A stretch of DNA of 64,000 bases from Glaciimonas sp. (lineage in GTDB: Bacteria; Pseudomonadota; Gammaproteobacteria; Burkholderiales; Burkholderiaceae_D), in assembly GCA_012927585.1 (NCBI GenBank), contig JABBOY010000033.1:1-64000 (forward strand), read 5' to 3'. Numbering within the stretch: position 1 is the stretch's first letter; each line of letters opens with the position of its first letter. The notes beneath the pieces are model-generated. The model searched no databases. It had not been told where the DNA came from and saw only the letters and a list, made by a program, of their open reading frames with translations. Below are positions 42,878 to 52,103 of this stretch, one piece after another. The translations under genes and the position numbers were made by a program.

Positions 42878-45070
42878 CTAATGTGCGGCGTTCTTATTAC
42901 CAAAATCGAAGGTTTGAATGCCGGCACGGATCAGGTCGTCGGCAATACCCAGGGCCCAGGCGGCAGCCACGGCGGCCTGAATGTTTTGTGTAATAAAGGG
43001 CCGCTGGGCCGGATCTGAAAAAGCGATGGTGCCAAGATCGAGGATGGCGGTCTGGTTCATGCCGGTGGCTAGCACGACGTGGCCATTGTCCACAAATACG
43101 CAGCGCCCGCCCTTGGCACGATGCTCGGCCAGGGCTGGAATTTCCCAAGACGTGCTAAAGAAAATCACACTGCCATCGCACAAGGCCGCCATCTCGGCCA
43201 CCAGCGGATCGGCCCCGTTGAGCACTGCCACCCCTGACGGCAGCACCAGGTCGACCTGGGTGCGTGCAACATTGGCCATTTGTTCGGGGTTATTGATATG
43301 CAGTTCCGGCAAACACTCCGTGGGATCGATGTTGGTTACGACGCCAACCTGGCAGCGGTCATAAGCCACTCCTTCGGTCAGAATGGCGCGCCAGCCGTTT
43401 TCAAAAACGGCGGCGTCAACTGACCGGTTCAGAAGAATTCTTTGCGTCGCTTGCCAATTGGCGCAGTCGCCTGATTCGACGAATCTTTCCCGCAGATACA
43501 AACCGTCGCTGCAGGCTAGTCCTACATATGCACCGTGCAGGTGTAGCAGTCGGGCGATCAGGCGTGCCACCATGGTTTTGCCCGAGGTGCCGGTCACGCC
43601 GACAATCGGAATCCGGCCGCAGCCGTGGCTGTTGTGTGTGGCCGGAAACAGGTGATCGACAATGGCCTGCCCAATCGGGCGGGCCGGGCCATCGGCTGGC
43701 TTCAAGTGCATCAACAATCCAGGCCCGGCGTTGACCTCGACAATCGCGCCGCCTTGCTCTTCCAGCGGACGTGAAATGTCAGTGGCGACCAGATCGACTC
43801 CGGCGATATCGAGTCCGATGACGCGCGCAGCCAGCGCAGCGGCGGCAGCCACCTCCGGGTGCACCAGATCGGTGACGTCAAAGGCGACATTGCCATTGCG
43901 CTGGATCAATACCGTGGCGCCGGCCGGCGGCACCGCATCCGGGCTAAAGCCTTGGCGCGACAACTCCAGCAGTACTGCTGGATCTTCATCGATCAAGACC
44001 AGATTGAGGGGGTGATCTTCGGTGGTGCCGCGGCGCGGGTCGGTGTTGATTTGATCGTCTATCAGTTGCGTGATGCAGGCTTTGCCATCGCCGATCACCG
44101 ATGCGGTTTCGCCGCGCGCGGCAGCCACCACACGGCCGCCGATGACCAGCAGCCGGTGTTCGTTGCCGGCCACGAAGCGCTCGACTATGACTGCGCTACC
44201 TTCCTGGGCTGCCAGATCGAAAGCCGCCTCGATATCGTTGCGCGTTTTGAGGTCGGTGGAGACGCCGCGGCCGTGGTTGCCGTCCGACGGCTTGAGCACT
44301 ACCGGCAGGCCGATATCTTGCGCTGCTTCCCACGCATCTTCGAGGTTCTCGACAATCCGGCCTTCGGGAATCGGTACGCCGCACGATTGCAGCAGATTCT
44401 TGGTCAAATCCTTGTCGCGCGATATGCTCTCGGCAATCGCGCTGGTGGCATCGGTTTCTGCAGTCCAGATGCGCCGCTGTTTGGCTCCGTATCCCAGTTG
44501 CACCAGATTGCCTTCGCTCAGTCGTATCGAAGGGATGCGCCGTTCGTTTGCGGCTTCGACGATGCAGGCCGTGCTGGGCCCCAGAACTGCGGCATCGCGT
44601 ATTGCGCGCAGTTCTGCAACGGTGGCTGCAACATCGAACGATTGACCTTCGATTGCCGCCATGACCAGATCGCGCGCCGCTACCAGCGCTGCTCGACTGA
44701 CTTGCTCGTATCTGGCACGCACCGCGACCTTATAGACGCCGCGCTGCTGAGTTTGGCGGGCTTTGCCAAAACCGCTCTGCATGCCGGCCAGGTTTTGCAA
44801 CTCGATCATCACGTGTTCCATGATGTGCGCCGGCCAAGTGCCGTCGCGCAAGCGTTGCAGAAAGCCGCCGCGCTCGCCGATCCCGCAGCGATGTTCAATG
44901 AGCCCCGGCAGCCATGTTGTCAGGCGCTCGTAAAAACCGGGAATAGTATTGGAGGGCGCATCTTCCAGATCGTTAATATCGACCCAGGCTTCCAGAACCG
45001 GGCGATAAGTCCAGATATTCGGCCCGCGCAAAGACAACACATTGATGATGTCGATAGTTTTTTTATTCAT
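42878..45070 (-). CDS. cphA': Cyanophycin synthetase paralogue CphA' (lacks Mur-ligase C domain)
   Basis: A 730-residue paralogue of CphA, about 125 residues shorter at the C-terminus, where the Mur-ligase C domain should be. It starts INVLSLRGPNIWTYRPVLEAW, keeps the ATP-grasp blocks (GLPVVLKPSDGNHGRGV, GGAIVEVNAGPGLLMHLKP) and the P-loop GVTGTSGKTMVARLIARLL, and ends soon after ALGIADDLIRAGI. Similar cphA/cphA' pairs are known in betaproteobacteria such as Ralstonia eutropha. It may be a partner subunit or a primer-making enzyme; this is inference. It is divergent from the ABC transporter gene. Confidence 0.85.
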   Translation of the reverse strand: MNKKTIDIINVLSLRGPNIWTYRPVLEAWVDINDLEDAPSNTIPGFYERLTTWLPGLIEHRCGIGERGGFLQRLRDGTWPAHIMEHVMIELQNLAGMQSGFGKARQTQQRGVYKVAVRARYEQVSRAALVAARDLVMAAIEGQSFDVAATVAELRAIRDAAVLGPSTACIVEAANERRIPSIRLSEGNLVQLGYGAKQRRIWTAETDATSAIAESISRDKDLTKNLLQSCGVPIPEGRIVENLEDAWEAAQDIGLPVVLKPSDGNHGRGVSTDLKTRNDIEAAFDLAAQEGSAVIVERFVAGNEHRLLVIGGRVVAAARGETASVIGDGKACITQLIDDQINTDPRRGTTEDHPLNLVLIDEDPAVLLELSRQGFSPDAVPPAGATVLIQRNGNVAFDVTDLVHPEVAAAAALAARVIGLDIAGVDLVATDISRPLEEQGGAIVEVNAGPGLLMHLKPADGPARPIGQAIVDHLFPATHNSHGCGRIPIVGVTGTSGKTMVARLIARLLHLHGAYVGLACSDGLYLRERFVESGDCANWQATQRILLNRSVDAAVFENGWRAILTEGVAYDRCQVGVVTNIDPTECLPELHINNPEQMANVARTQVDLVLPSGVAVLNGADPLVAEMAALCDGSVIFFSTSWEIPALAEHRAKGGRCVFVDNGHVVLATGMNQTAILDLGTIAFSDPAQRPFITQNIQAAVAAAWALGIADDLIRAGIQTFDFGNKNAAH

Positions 45071-45314
45071 AGATGAATACTGATGCGGTTAGATGAAAAG
45101 CAAATGTATACGCACAAAATAACCTTAACGCGCCTGGCGCGATTTGGTTTCAATTAGCGGAGGGAAATTTTGCACGGATGTGAAATACTAGCAAACAACG
45201 GCAATACCTTTGGATATACTTGGCGCAAAATCGCGATTAAACTTCCGTTAACAGATAATTTGAAGCGTAGTTTACGCTCATAAACCCATTTACCGCACGC
45301 CCCCTGCCGCTTTA

Positions 45315-47621
45315 ATGAAAACTGCCTTGCCAATATTGCTATTAAAAAAGTATGAACTGCCTGCCGCCTGGCATCACGACTTACATTCCCAACTGATCAA
45401 AAATGAAACAATACTCGCGCATTGCGAGATTGATCTCGATGCGAAGTTGCATTTTGTTCCGGGTATCGTGGTGGTCAGTAATTTTAGGCTGCTTTTCAAA
45501 ACCCGTGATGATGCCACCTGGCAGCAATGGTCGTATCGACCGGATTTGATCCTGGTGCATCAGGATCATGCCGGCGTGGGCAGTCTCGAACTGCACGATG
45601 CCGGTGCCCGCCTGGCGTGCTGGCGCTACACCTTAAGCCATAACCCAGACGCCTTGCGCCTGATGGTCCAATTCGAGCAGCAATGCCATGCTGCCGTATC
45701 CGGGCAACCGGTGGCCGAACCCGAACCGGTAGTGTGCCCGAGCTGCAAGACAATTCTGGAGCCTGGGCAGGAAGAATGCCCGAACTGTGCTCCCGACGTC
45801 GCTATTGCGCCGTCTACCTGGACGCTGTTTCGGCTGTGGCGTTTTGCCCGGCCCTATAACGGCCAATTGCTGCTGGGATTTATCCTCACGCTGGCGGCCA
45901 CCGCCGCAACATTAGTGCCGCCCTATCTGACCATGCCGCTGATGGACAATGTGCTGATTCCGTATCAGAACGGGGCCCCAATTGACGTTCAACTGGTCAC
46001 GCTGTATCTGGGCGGCCTGTTCGGATCGGCGTTGCTGGCCTGGCTGTTGAGCTGGGCCCGCACTTATATTCTGGCCCTGGTGAGCGAACGCATCGGCGCC
46101 GACTTGCGCACCAGCACCTATGAACATTTATTGCGCTTGTCGCTCGAATATTTCGGCGGCAAGCGCACCGGCGACCTGATGACGCGCATCGGCTCAGAGA
46201 CCGACCGCATCTGCGTATTTTTGTCGCTGCACTTGCTGGACTTCGCCACCGATGTGCTGATGATCGTGATGACGGCGGCAATTTTGATCTCGATCAATCC
46301 CTGGCTGGCTTTGGTGACGCTGGTGCCGTTGCCGTTCATTGCCTGGATGATCCATGTGGTGCGCAACAAATTGCGCTATGGTTTTGAAAAAATCGATCGC
46401 ATCTGGTCGGAAGTCACCAATGTGCTGGCCGACACTATCCCCGGCATCCGCGTAGTCAAGGCCTTTGCCCAGGAAAAACGCGAGGCTGCGCGCTTTCGCG
46501 AAGCCAACAACCACAATCTTGCGATCAATGATCGGGTCAACAAGATTTGGTCGCTGTTTTCGCCGACGGTCGGTTTTTTGACTGAAATCGGCTTGCTGGT
46601 GGTGTGGGCAGTCGGCATCTGGCAAGTCTCGCACGGCATGATCACGGTCGGTGTGCTGACCGCATTCCTGGCCTACATCAGCCGCTTTTACACCCGGCTC
46701 GACTCCATGAGCAGAATCGTCTCGGTGACGCAGAAAGCCGCTGCCGGCGCCAAGCGCATCTTCGATATTCTGGACCACGTATCGAGCGTGCCGGAAGCTG
46801 CCAATCCAATCCATCTGGCGCAGATCGAAGGCCGTATCGAAATCAGGAATATCGGCTTTCGCTACGGCAACCGAGCGGTAATTCGCGACCTCGATCTGAC
46901 CATCCAGCCGGGCGAGATGATCGGCCTGGTCGGCCATAGCGGCTCCGGCAAGAGCACGCTGGTTAATTTGATCTGCCGTTTTTACGATGTTTCCGCCGGT
47001 GCTATCCTGATTGACGGGGTCGATATCCGCTCGCTGCCGATTTCCGAATACCGCAGCAATATCGGCCTGGTACTACAGGAACCTTTCCTGTTCTTTGGCA
47101 CCATCGCCGAAAACATCGCCTATGGCAAGCCGGAGGCCAGCCGCGGGCAGATCATTGCCGCCGCCCGCGCCGCCAATGCGCATGAATTCATTTTGCGCCT
47201 GCCGCATGGTTACGATTCGATGGTCGGCGAGCGCGGCCAGACCTTGTCCGGGGGCGAACGCCAGCGGATTTCGATTGCCCGTGCGCTGCTGATCGATCCG
47301 CATATCCTGATCATGGATGAAGCCACGTCTTCGGTCGATACCACTACCGAGCGCGAGATTCAAAAAGCGCTGGATAACCTGGTGCGCGGCCGCACCACCA
47401 TCGCAATTGCGCATCGGCTTTCTACGCTGCGCCAAGCCGACCGGCTAGTGGTGATGGATCGCGGCCAGATCGTCGAAGTCGGCAAGCACGATGAATTGCT
47501 GGCGCGCGAAGGCGCCTACTATCGGCTGTATCAAGCACAAGCGCGTCAGGCCGAGCAGGATAGGCTGGAACAAGGCGTGGAGCACAGCGCGGAATTTGAT
47601 GAAAGTGAACGTGTTGCATGA
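45315..47621 (+). CDS. ABC exporter linked to cyanophycin genes, with N-terminal PH-like domain and zinc ribbon
   Basis: A 768-residue fused membrane-ATPase transporter. Before the ABC core it has about 130 residues of a beta-rich, PH-like domain and a zinc ribbon CPSCKTILEPGQEECPNC (about 140-157). Six membrane helices follow (about 175-460). The ATPase has Walker A VGHSGSGKSTL (about 535), LSGGERQRISIARA (about 644) and ILIMDEATSSVD (about 665). It is divergent from cphA' across 244 bp and overlaps the DUF1854 gene by 4 nt. Substrate unknown. Confidence 0.85.
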   Translation: MKTALPILLLKKYELPAAWHHDLHSQLIKNETILAHCEIDLDAKLHFVPGIVVVSNFRLLFKTRDDATWQQWSYRPDLILVHQDHAGVGSLELHDAGARLACWRYTLSHNPDALRLMVQFEQQCHAAVSGQPVAEPEPVVCPSCKTILEPGQEECPNCAPDVAIAPSTWTLFRLWRFARPYNGQLLLGFILTLAATAATLVPPYLTMPLMDNVLIPYQNGAPIDVQLVTLYLGGLFGSALLAWLLSWARTYILALVSERIGADLRTSTYEHLLRLSLEYFGGKRTGDLMTRIGSETDRICVFLSLHLLDFATDVLMIVMTAAILISINPWLALVTLVPLPFIAWMIHVVRNKLRYGFEKIDRIWSEVTNVLADTIPGIRVVKAFAQEKREAARFREANNHNLAINDRVNKIWSLFSPTVGFLTEIGLLVVWAVGIWQVSHGMITVGVLTAFLAYISRFYTRLDSMSRIVSVTQKAAAGAKRIFDILDHVSSVPEAANPIHLAQIEGRIEIRNIGFRYGNRAVIRDLDLTIQPGEMIGLVGHSGSGKSTLVNLICRFYDVSAGAILIDGVDIRSLPISEYRSNIGLVLQEPFLFFGTIAENIAYGKPEASRGQIIAAARAANAHEFILRLPHGYDSMVGERGQTLSGGERQRISIARALLIDPHILIMDEATSSVDTTTEREIQKALDNLVRGRTTIAIAHRLSTLRQADRLVVMDRGQIVEVGKHDELLAREGAYYRLYQAQARQAEQDRLEQGVEHSAEFDESERVA

Positions 47622-48094
47622 GTGATTTGAACGATTTTGATTTGGAGCGCAATGCTTTCGGCAAACTGGTATTTACCGCCGCCGGGGAGTCTGATAGCCA
47701 TGTCGGAGTGGTGCCGGTACGCGCATTCCCGATTGCCGCGCCGGACAGCGGAATTGCCATCGTCAGCGCCGAAGGTAGCGAGCTGGTCTGGATCGAGCGC
47801 TTATCCGATCTGCCTGATCGCGTGCGGATATTGCTGGAACAGGAACTGGCCAGTCGCGAGTTTTTGCCGCACATCCTGCAGATTCTGCACGTTTCCGCTT
47901 TCGCCACGCCCAGCACCTGGCAGGTCGACACCGACCGCGGCGAGACCAGCTTTGTGCTTAAGGGCGAAGAAGATATTCGCCGCGTCGGGCCAGAGGGTCT
48001 CATCATTGCCGACAGCCACGGCGTCCAATACCTGGTGCGCGATCTGCAGAAGCTGAACCAGACCAGCCGCAAGCTGCTGGATCGGTTTTTGTAA
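47618..48094 (+). CDS. DUF1854 protein, cyanophycin-associated
   Basis: A 158-residue soluble protein that starts inside the stop of the ABC gene (ATGA overlap). Motifs: FDLERNAFGKLVFTA, VRAFPIAAPDSGIAIVSAEG, and ITSFVLKGEEDIRR-like TSFVLKGEEDIRRVG, ending VQYLVRDLQKLNQTSRKLLD. It accompanies the ABC protein next to cyanophycin genes in related bacteria. The function is unknown; a transporter-associated or regulatory subunit is possible. Confidence 0.8.
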   Translation: MSDLNDFDLERNAFGKLVFTAAGESDSHVGVVPVRAFPIAAPDSGIAIVSAEGSELVWIERLSDLPDRVRILLEQELASREFLPHILQILHVSAFATPSTWQVDTDRGETSFVLKGEEDIRRVGPEGLIIADSHGVQYLVRDLQKLNQTSRKLLDRFL

Positions 48095-48110
48095 AAAAGA
48101 CGCGGCTAGT

Positions 48111-48171
48111 GTGGGTGCAACCCACGCCGAATCAGGGAATGTGTTGCAGTGCGCGCGTGGGTTGCACCCAC
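48111..48171. terminator. Long perfect inverted repeat after the DUF1854 gene
   Basis: GTGGGTGCAACCCACGC (48111-48127) and GCGTGGGTTGCACCCAC (48155-48171) are perfect 17-bp complements with a 27-nt loop. No T-run follows on the plus strand, so it could be a rho-independent-like or RNA-stabilising hairpin, or a member of an intergenic palindrome family (compare 39028-39086). Confidence 0.5.
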
Positions 48172-48186
48172 CCTACTTATTTTATA

Positions 48187-48265
48187 GGGAGTATGCCAAA
48201 AAACAAGCATGTCTCCGCGTATATTTAAGAATTCATTAAATAATACATATGCATGTATGTATTCA
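48187..48265 (+). repeat. GGAGTAT-N20-CCGC dispersed repeat, copy 5
   Basis: GGAGTAT at 48188, CCGC after 20 nt (TCTCCGCGTATA), then TTAAATAATACAT and a perfect small palindrome ATACATATGCATGTAT, with ATTCAAT after it. The order of parts is the same as in copies 2 and 6. Confidence 0.7.
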
Positions 48266-48291
48266 ATTGTGAATTCGTGCTATGCGTGGCA

Positions 48292-49875
48292 TCAAGTCGC
48301 TGCCAGCAATTTATCCAGCCCATCCCAACTATCGGTTAACGCTCCAAAGCCATTGCTGTCCGTTTGGCTTTCGAATATTACGGTGTGCGCTAGTTCCTCG
48401 GGCGACAGCGGCTGTTGGACACTGGTAAGCCTGTCCAGTACCGATCCGTTGGCTTCCGACGGATCGGTGCCGAGCGCACTGCGGTGCTGGATACGGCTGC
48501 GCAGAGTCGCTGCATCGGCCTGAGTCGAGGCGATTGCGAACCCAACCGCCATCTGCTGGGCCAATTGCCGGAACATGGCCCGCTCATCCTGGCGCAGGAA
48601 TGCGGCATCGACGATTGCCGTGTAACCGGCTTCCAACAACTGCCGGGCCATTTGTAGCAGCAGGCTATAGGTTTGCCGGGTTGCTGCAGCGCTATAGATG
48701 TTTTGCGCAGTACGGCTGTTGTCGAGGGCCTTGATGCCGAACAGGCGTTTGCGCTCGACATCGGAGCGTAGCCGGACCCCATGCTGGCGTTCCAACACTT
48801 CAAGCGCCAACGTGCTTTTGCCGGAACCGGGCAAGCCGTGGGTGATGATGAGCGTCGGCGCGCCGGGATGCAGCAGCGTATCCGCTAAAGTCAGATAGCT
48901 GCGCACGCTAGCCAGAGCTTCGGCGGCCTCAGCTTGCGATAAGTCAGGCTGGGTGATGCGAATAGCGCTTACCTTGGCGCGCACTGTGGCCCGTCCAGCC
49001 AGGTAAAAACGCAGCAACGCCACGCCGGCGTAGTCGCCGGTGATCTCCAGATACGCATTGAGCAAGCGAAAGGCGAACCCGCCCTGCTGGCGGTGCATCA
49101 AGTCCATCATCGGGAAAGCGAGTTCGTTGACGACGTCGACCCAGCGCAATCCGGGATCGAATTCGAGACAGTCGAACGGCACCGGTTGATCGTCGATCAG
49201 CACGATATTGCTCAAATGCAGATCGCCGTGGCATTCGCGCACGAAACCGTCATTGCGGCGCTGTCCGAAAATCGGGTGGCAGGCAGCGAATTCAACTGCG
49301 GTGGCTTGCTGCAATGCTTGCAAGGTTTGGTGGTCCGCAGCGCTATTTAACAATGCTCCAAGTTGTTCGAAATTCTGCTCGTCAACAGCAAGAATGGCCT
49401 CGGCAGTGCCAAACGCGCTGGTCGGGTCGGCCGGCGGCAGGCTGGCGTGAAAGCGCGCCAAGATGACGGCCAAGCGGTCGATGTGCGCGGCATGCAATTG
49501 GCCGGCAGCCAGCACCACGTCCATTTGGTTCGAACCATCGAAACGGCGCATCCTGACCGCATATTCAATCGCCGGCAAATGGTTCAAGCCCAGCAGCGGC
49601 GCCTCGAAACTACCGCCGATCGGGATTACATCGATATAGATATCCGGCGCCAACCGCCGGTTGAGTCGAATTTCTTCCGTGCAATAAAATTCTCGCCCAG
49701 CCAGCGTACTGAAATCGAGAAAATCCAGATCGAGCGCTTTCTTGATCTTGTAGGCAGTGTCTTCACTGAGCAAAATCCATGAAATATGGGTTTCGATCAG
49801 CTCCATGTGCTGTTGTTGCAGCGCGTGGATAAGTTGCAATTGCTGCTGCAGGGCGGCTGACGGCTTATTTTGCAT
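48292..49875 (-). CDS. Fused aminoglycoside-phosphotransferase-like / AAA ATPase kinase
   Basis: A 527-residue soluble protein with two kinase-like domains. The N-terminal APH-like part has FVRECHGDLHLSNIVLID (catalytic HGDLH and Asn) and FDCLEFDPGLRWVDVVNE. The C-terminal part (from about 345) is an AAA_33-type nucleotide kinase with P-loop ITHGLPGSGKSTLALEVL and RSDVERKRLFG. Such fusions occur widely without a known substrate. It is convergent with the DUF1854 gene. Confidence 0.75.
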   Translation of the reverse strand: MQNKPSAALQQQLQLIHALQQQHMELIETHISWILLSEDTAYKIKKALDLDFLDFSTLAGREFYCTEEIRLNRRLAPDIYIDVIPIGGSFEAPLLGLNHLPAIEYAVRMRRFDGSNQMDVVLAAGQLHAAHIDRLAVILARFHASLPPADPTSAFGTAEAILAVDEQNFEQLGALLNSAADHQTLQALQQATAVEFAACHPIFGQRRNDGFVRECHGDLHLSNIVLIDDQPVPFDCLEFDPGLRWVDVVNELAFPMMDLMHRQQGGFAFRLLNAYLEITGDYAGVALLRFYLAGRATVRAKVSAIRITQPDLSQAEAAEALASVRSYLTLADTLLHPGAPTLIITHGLPGSGKSTLALEVLERQHGVRLRSDVERKRLFGIKALDNSRTAQNIYSAAATRQTYSLLLQMARQLLEAGYTAIVDAAFLRQDERAMFRQLAQQMAVGFAIASTQADAATLRSRIQHRSALGTDPSEANGSVLDRLTSVQQPLSPEELAHTVIFESQTDSNGFGALTDSWDGLDKLLAAT

Positions 49876-49918
49876 CGTTTATTTCCAGTAGTGCAGGCAT
49901 AGCGGCCTGCACACCTTA

Positions 49919-50365
49919 TCAATGTTTCATGCCGGCCATACTGTTAAGCGGTCGTGCCGGCACTTGCAGTTCGATGGTTTGGCGTTTTTTATCCTTGCCT
50001 TCGACCACTAGCGTCACCGGCACCATGTCGCCATCCTTGATTTGCTGTTTCAGGTTGATCAGCATGATGTGATAGCCGCCCGGCTTCAGATCGACCGCTT
50101 TACCGGCCGGTAATTCCACACTGGAAACGGCGCGCATTTTCATGACGTTATTCTCCATCGACATTTCGTGCACTTCGACCACGCTGGCGGCCGGCGAGCG
50201 CACTTCGACTAAGCGGGCATCCTGTTTGGCGGTCAGTTGCATGAAAGCGCCGGTGGTTTTTTGCTGTTGCACGCTGGCGCGCACCCAGGGATCCTTGACC
50301 TCGACCTGGGCCAACACGGCAGGGGCGGAAAGTGCGAGCAGGGAGGCAAGAATTACATGTTTCAT
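49919..50365 (-). CDS. Periplasmic copper chaperone PCu(A)C
   Basis: A 148-residue protein with a signal peptide (about 1-19, ILASLLALSAPAVLAQ). The PCuAC copper site is visible: VEVHEMSMENNVMKMR with His and Met ligands, then GGYHIMLINLKQ with the distal His-x-Met. It delivers Cu(I) to the CuA site of cytochrome oxidase. The reading frame is open upstream to 50722, but that part overlaps the DUF2789 gene in another frame and has no signal peptide. The start at 50365 follows AGGAAA. Confidence 0.88.
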   Translation of the reverse strand: MKHVILASLLALSAPAVLAQVEVKDPWVRASVQQQKTTGAFMQLTAKQDARLVEVRSPAASVVEVHEMSMENNVMKMRAVSSVELPAGKAVDLKPGGYHIMLINLKQQIKDGDMVPVTLVVEGKDKKRQTIELQVPARPLNSMAGMKH

Positions 50366-50424
50366 GGATTTCCTTTGATTTTTAATCGGACGTAGATGCA
50401 AACACGAAGTACAAGTTGTGCCGG

Positions 50425-50673
50425 CTATTGTGCCGCAGTATCTGCGCGCAGCGCCAAGTTCAGATGATCGATGATTTCGGCCCAATCGGCATCTTCCAAA
50501 ATCTCTTCGCGCAAAAACATGGCTTGTGCCGGGCTCCAGAACCACGCATCGGCCAGTACGACATCGGCCGCTAGCGGTGCATGGGCAGCGATGAAGCGAT
50601 CGATTGCCGCGATTTCTGCGGGCAAGCCCAATTGCTTGAACAGTTCGGCGAGCGGATGTACGGGTTGTTCCAT
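50425..50673 (-). CDS. DUF2789 family protein
   Basis: An 82-residue acidic protein with the DUF2789 pattern: HPLAELFKQLGLPAEIAAI, ADAWFWSPAQAMFLREEI and DADWAEIIDHLNLALR. AGGAG 8 nt before the ATG at 50673 decides the start over the frame opening at 50712. The function is unknown. It sits between the copper chaperone and cbpM/cbpA on the same strand. Confidence 0.8.
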   Translation of the reverse strand: MEQPVHPLAELFKQLGLPAEIAAIDRFIAAHAPLAADVVLADAWFWSPAQAMFLREEILEDADWAEIIDHLNLALRADTAAQ

Positions 50674-50726
50674 GGTGGTCTCCTGGTGCGCGTTTTCGCA
50701 ATGCGTTTGCAATGATTAACATGCGT

Positions 50727-51044
50727 TCAATGTGCGCTGCGGCGCTTGAGTTGGGTTTTCAGAGCGGCAATTTCATCCAGCAGGTCGAGCGCCAGCGCAA
50801 CTCCGGCCGGATTGATTTCAAGGTCGCGCGTGAGCCGCACAGCCAACCGTGCGCGTTGCAGCGCGGCACCGCTAAAGCGCCAGTCTTGCGGCTGCGGGCC
50901 GCATGGCTCCAGCATGCCTTCCAGCACCCATATCGTGATCTGTTCCTGCGGCGCATCGCAAGCTTGGCACAGCTCAATTAAGGTCAGTTCGATTTCTTCC
51001 TCTACCACTTGTCCTTGGAGGTAGGTTGTAATTGTTTGGTTCAT
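50727..51044 (-). CDS. cbpM: Chaperone modulator CbpM
   Basis: A 105-residue MerR-like winged helix protein that binds the J-domain of CbpA and inhibits it. It has the family pattern ELTLIELCQACDAPQEQITIWVLEGMLEP and a coiled-coil C-terminus with LALDLLDEIAALKTQLKR. It follows cbpA by 15 bp, the usual arrangement. Confidence 0.87.
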   Translation of the reverse strand: MNQTITTYLQGQVVEEEIELTLIELCQACDAPQEQITIWVLEGMLEPCGPQPQDWRFSGAALQRARLAVRLTRDLEINPAGVALALDLLDEIAALKTQLKRRSAH

Positions 51045-51059
51045 CAGATTTGCTCCGAA

Positions 51060-52001
51060 TTATCCTGCGAGATGGGCGCGTGGGTTGAAGTCGAAAGCTT
51101 GCGCCATCGCACGGTAAGCCTCCTTGGCACGCTCGTCGTCGGCCGGCGGCAGCGCGATCACCAGCACTGCGTACAGATTACCGGCCGGGTTGCCTGGAAT
51201 GCCCTGCCCCTTTAAGCGCAGCTTGCGCCCGGCGCTGGAGCCGGGCGGGATGGTGAGATGCACCGAGCCTTCGGGCGTCGGTGCGGTGATGCTGCCGCCG
51301 AGCGCGGCTTCCCATGGCGCCAGCGGCAAATCGAAATAGACATCGCGCCCATCGACCCGATAATGCGGGTGCGGGCGGAATACGATTTCCAGATACAAGT
51401 CGCCGGCCGGCCCTTGTCCTGACCCTGGCCCGCCTTGTCCGCTCAGTCGCAAGTGCTGGCCTTCGCGAATCCCTTTCGGGATGGTGATGTCAAGCGTGCG
51501 GTCTTGGGTGCTGACGCGACCTTGCGCGTCCATGGTTGGCAGGCGCAGCGAGATGCTGCGCTGTGCCCCGTGGTAAGCGTCTTGCAGATCGATTTGCACC
51601 TTGGCATGATGATCCTGGCCCTGCGCCGGCCTGGCTTGCCGCGACGCATGGCCAGCCCCGCTCTGGCGACCGAACAACGATTCGAAAAAATCGCTGTAAT
51701 CGGCACCGTCTCCTTTGGCATCGCCACCGCTAAATTCAAAACCGGCATCCCAGTTCGGCGGCGGCTGGAATTCCTGTCCGCTGCGATGCTGGCTACCGAC
51801 CTGGTCGTAGGCAGCACGCGTTTCCGGGTCCTTGAGCACTTTGTACGCTTCGCCCATTTCCTTGAAGCGTGTTTCCGCATCGGGTTCTTTGCTGACGTCG
51901 GGATGGTATTTGCGCGCCAGTTTGCGATATGCGCCCTTGATTTCATCCTGGGTTGCCGTGCGCGATACGCCAAGGCTTTCGTAATAATCTTTGAATTTCA
52001 T
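51060..52001 (-). CDS. cbpA: Curved-DNA-binding protein CbpA (DnaJ family)
   Basis: A 313-residue class B DnaJ homologue. The J-domain (1-70) has YYESLGVSRTATQDEIK and the HPD motif in KYHPDVSKEPD. A Gly-rich linker is followed by two C-terminal beta-domains (from about 125: HHAKVQIDLQDAYHGAQ; GIREGQHLRLSGQGGPG). It is co-chaperone to DnaK and binds curved DNA. Co-transcribed with cbpM. Confidence 0.9.
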   Translation of the reverse strand: MKFKDYYESLGVSRTATQDEIKGAYRKLARKYHPDVSKEPDAETRFKEMGEAYKVLKDPETRAAYDQVGSQHRSGQEFQPPPNWDAGFEFSGGDAKGDGADYSDFFESLFGRQSGAGHASRQARPAQGQDHHAKVQIDLQDAYHGAQRSISLRLPTMDAQGRVSTQDRTLDITIPKGIREGQHLRLSGQGGPGSGQGPAGDLYLEIVFRPHPHYRVDGRDVYFDLPLAPWEAALGGSITAPTPEGSVHLTIPPGSSAGRKLRLKGQGIPGNPAGNLYAVLVIALPPADDERAKEAYRAMAQAFDFNPRAHLAG

Positions 52002-52103
52002 GGATTAATGTTTCCACTTGCGGGGTTAAGAAAACGCAATAAGTCGTATTGAATCGTATTGAAATTAGTGCATGTTGCATTCGTACCGTTTGTGCTAAAT
52101 CAA

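Noticed and set aside
50366-50722. N-terminal extension of the copper chaperone frame
   Set aside because: It overlaps the DUF2789 gene in another frame, and the PCuAC signal peptide begins only at 50365.
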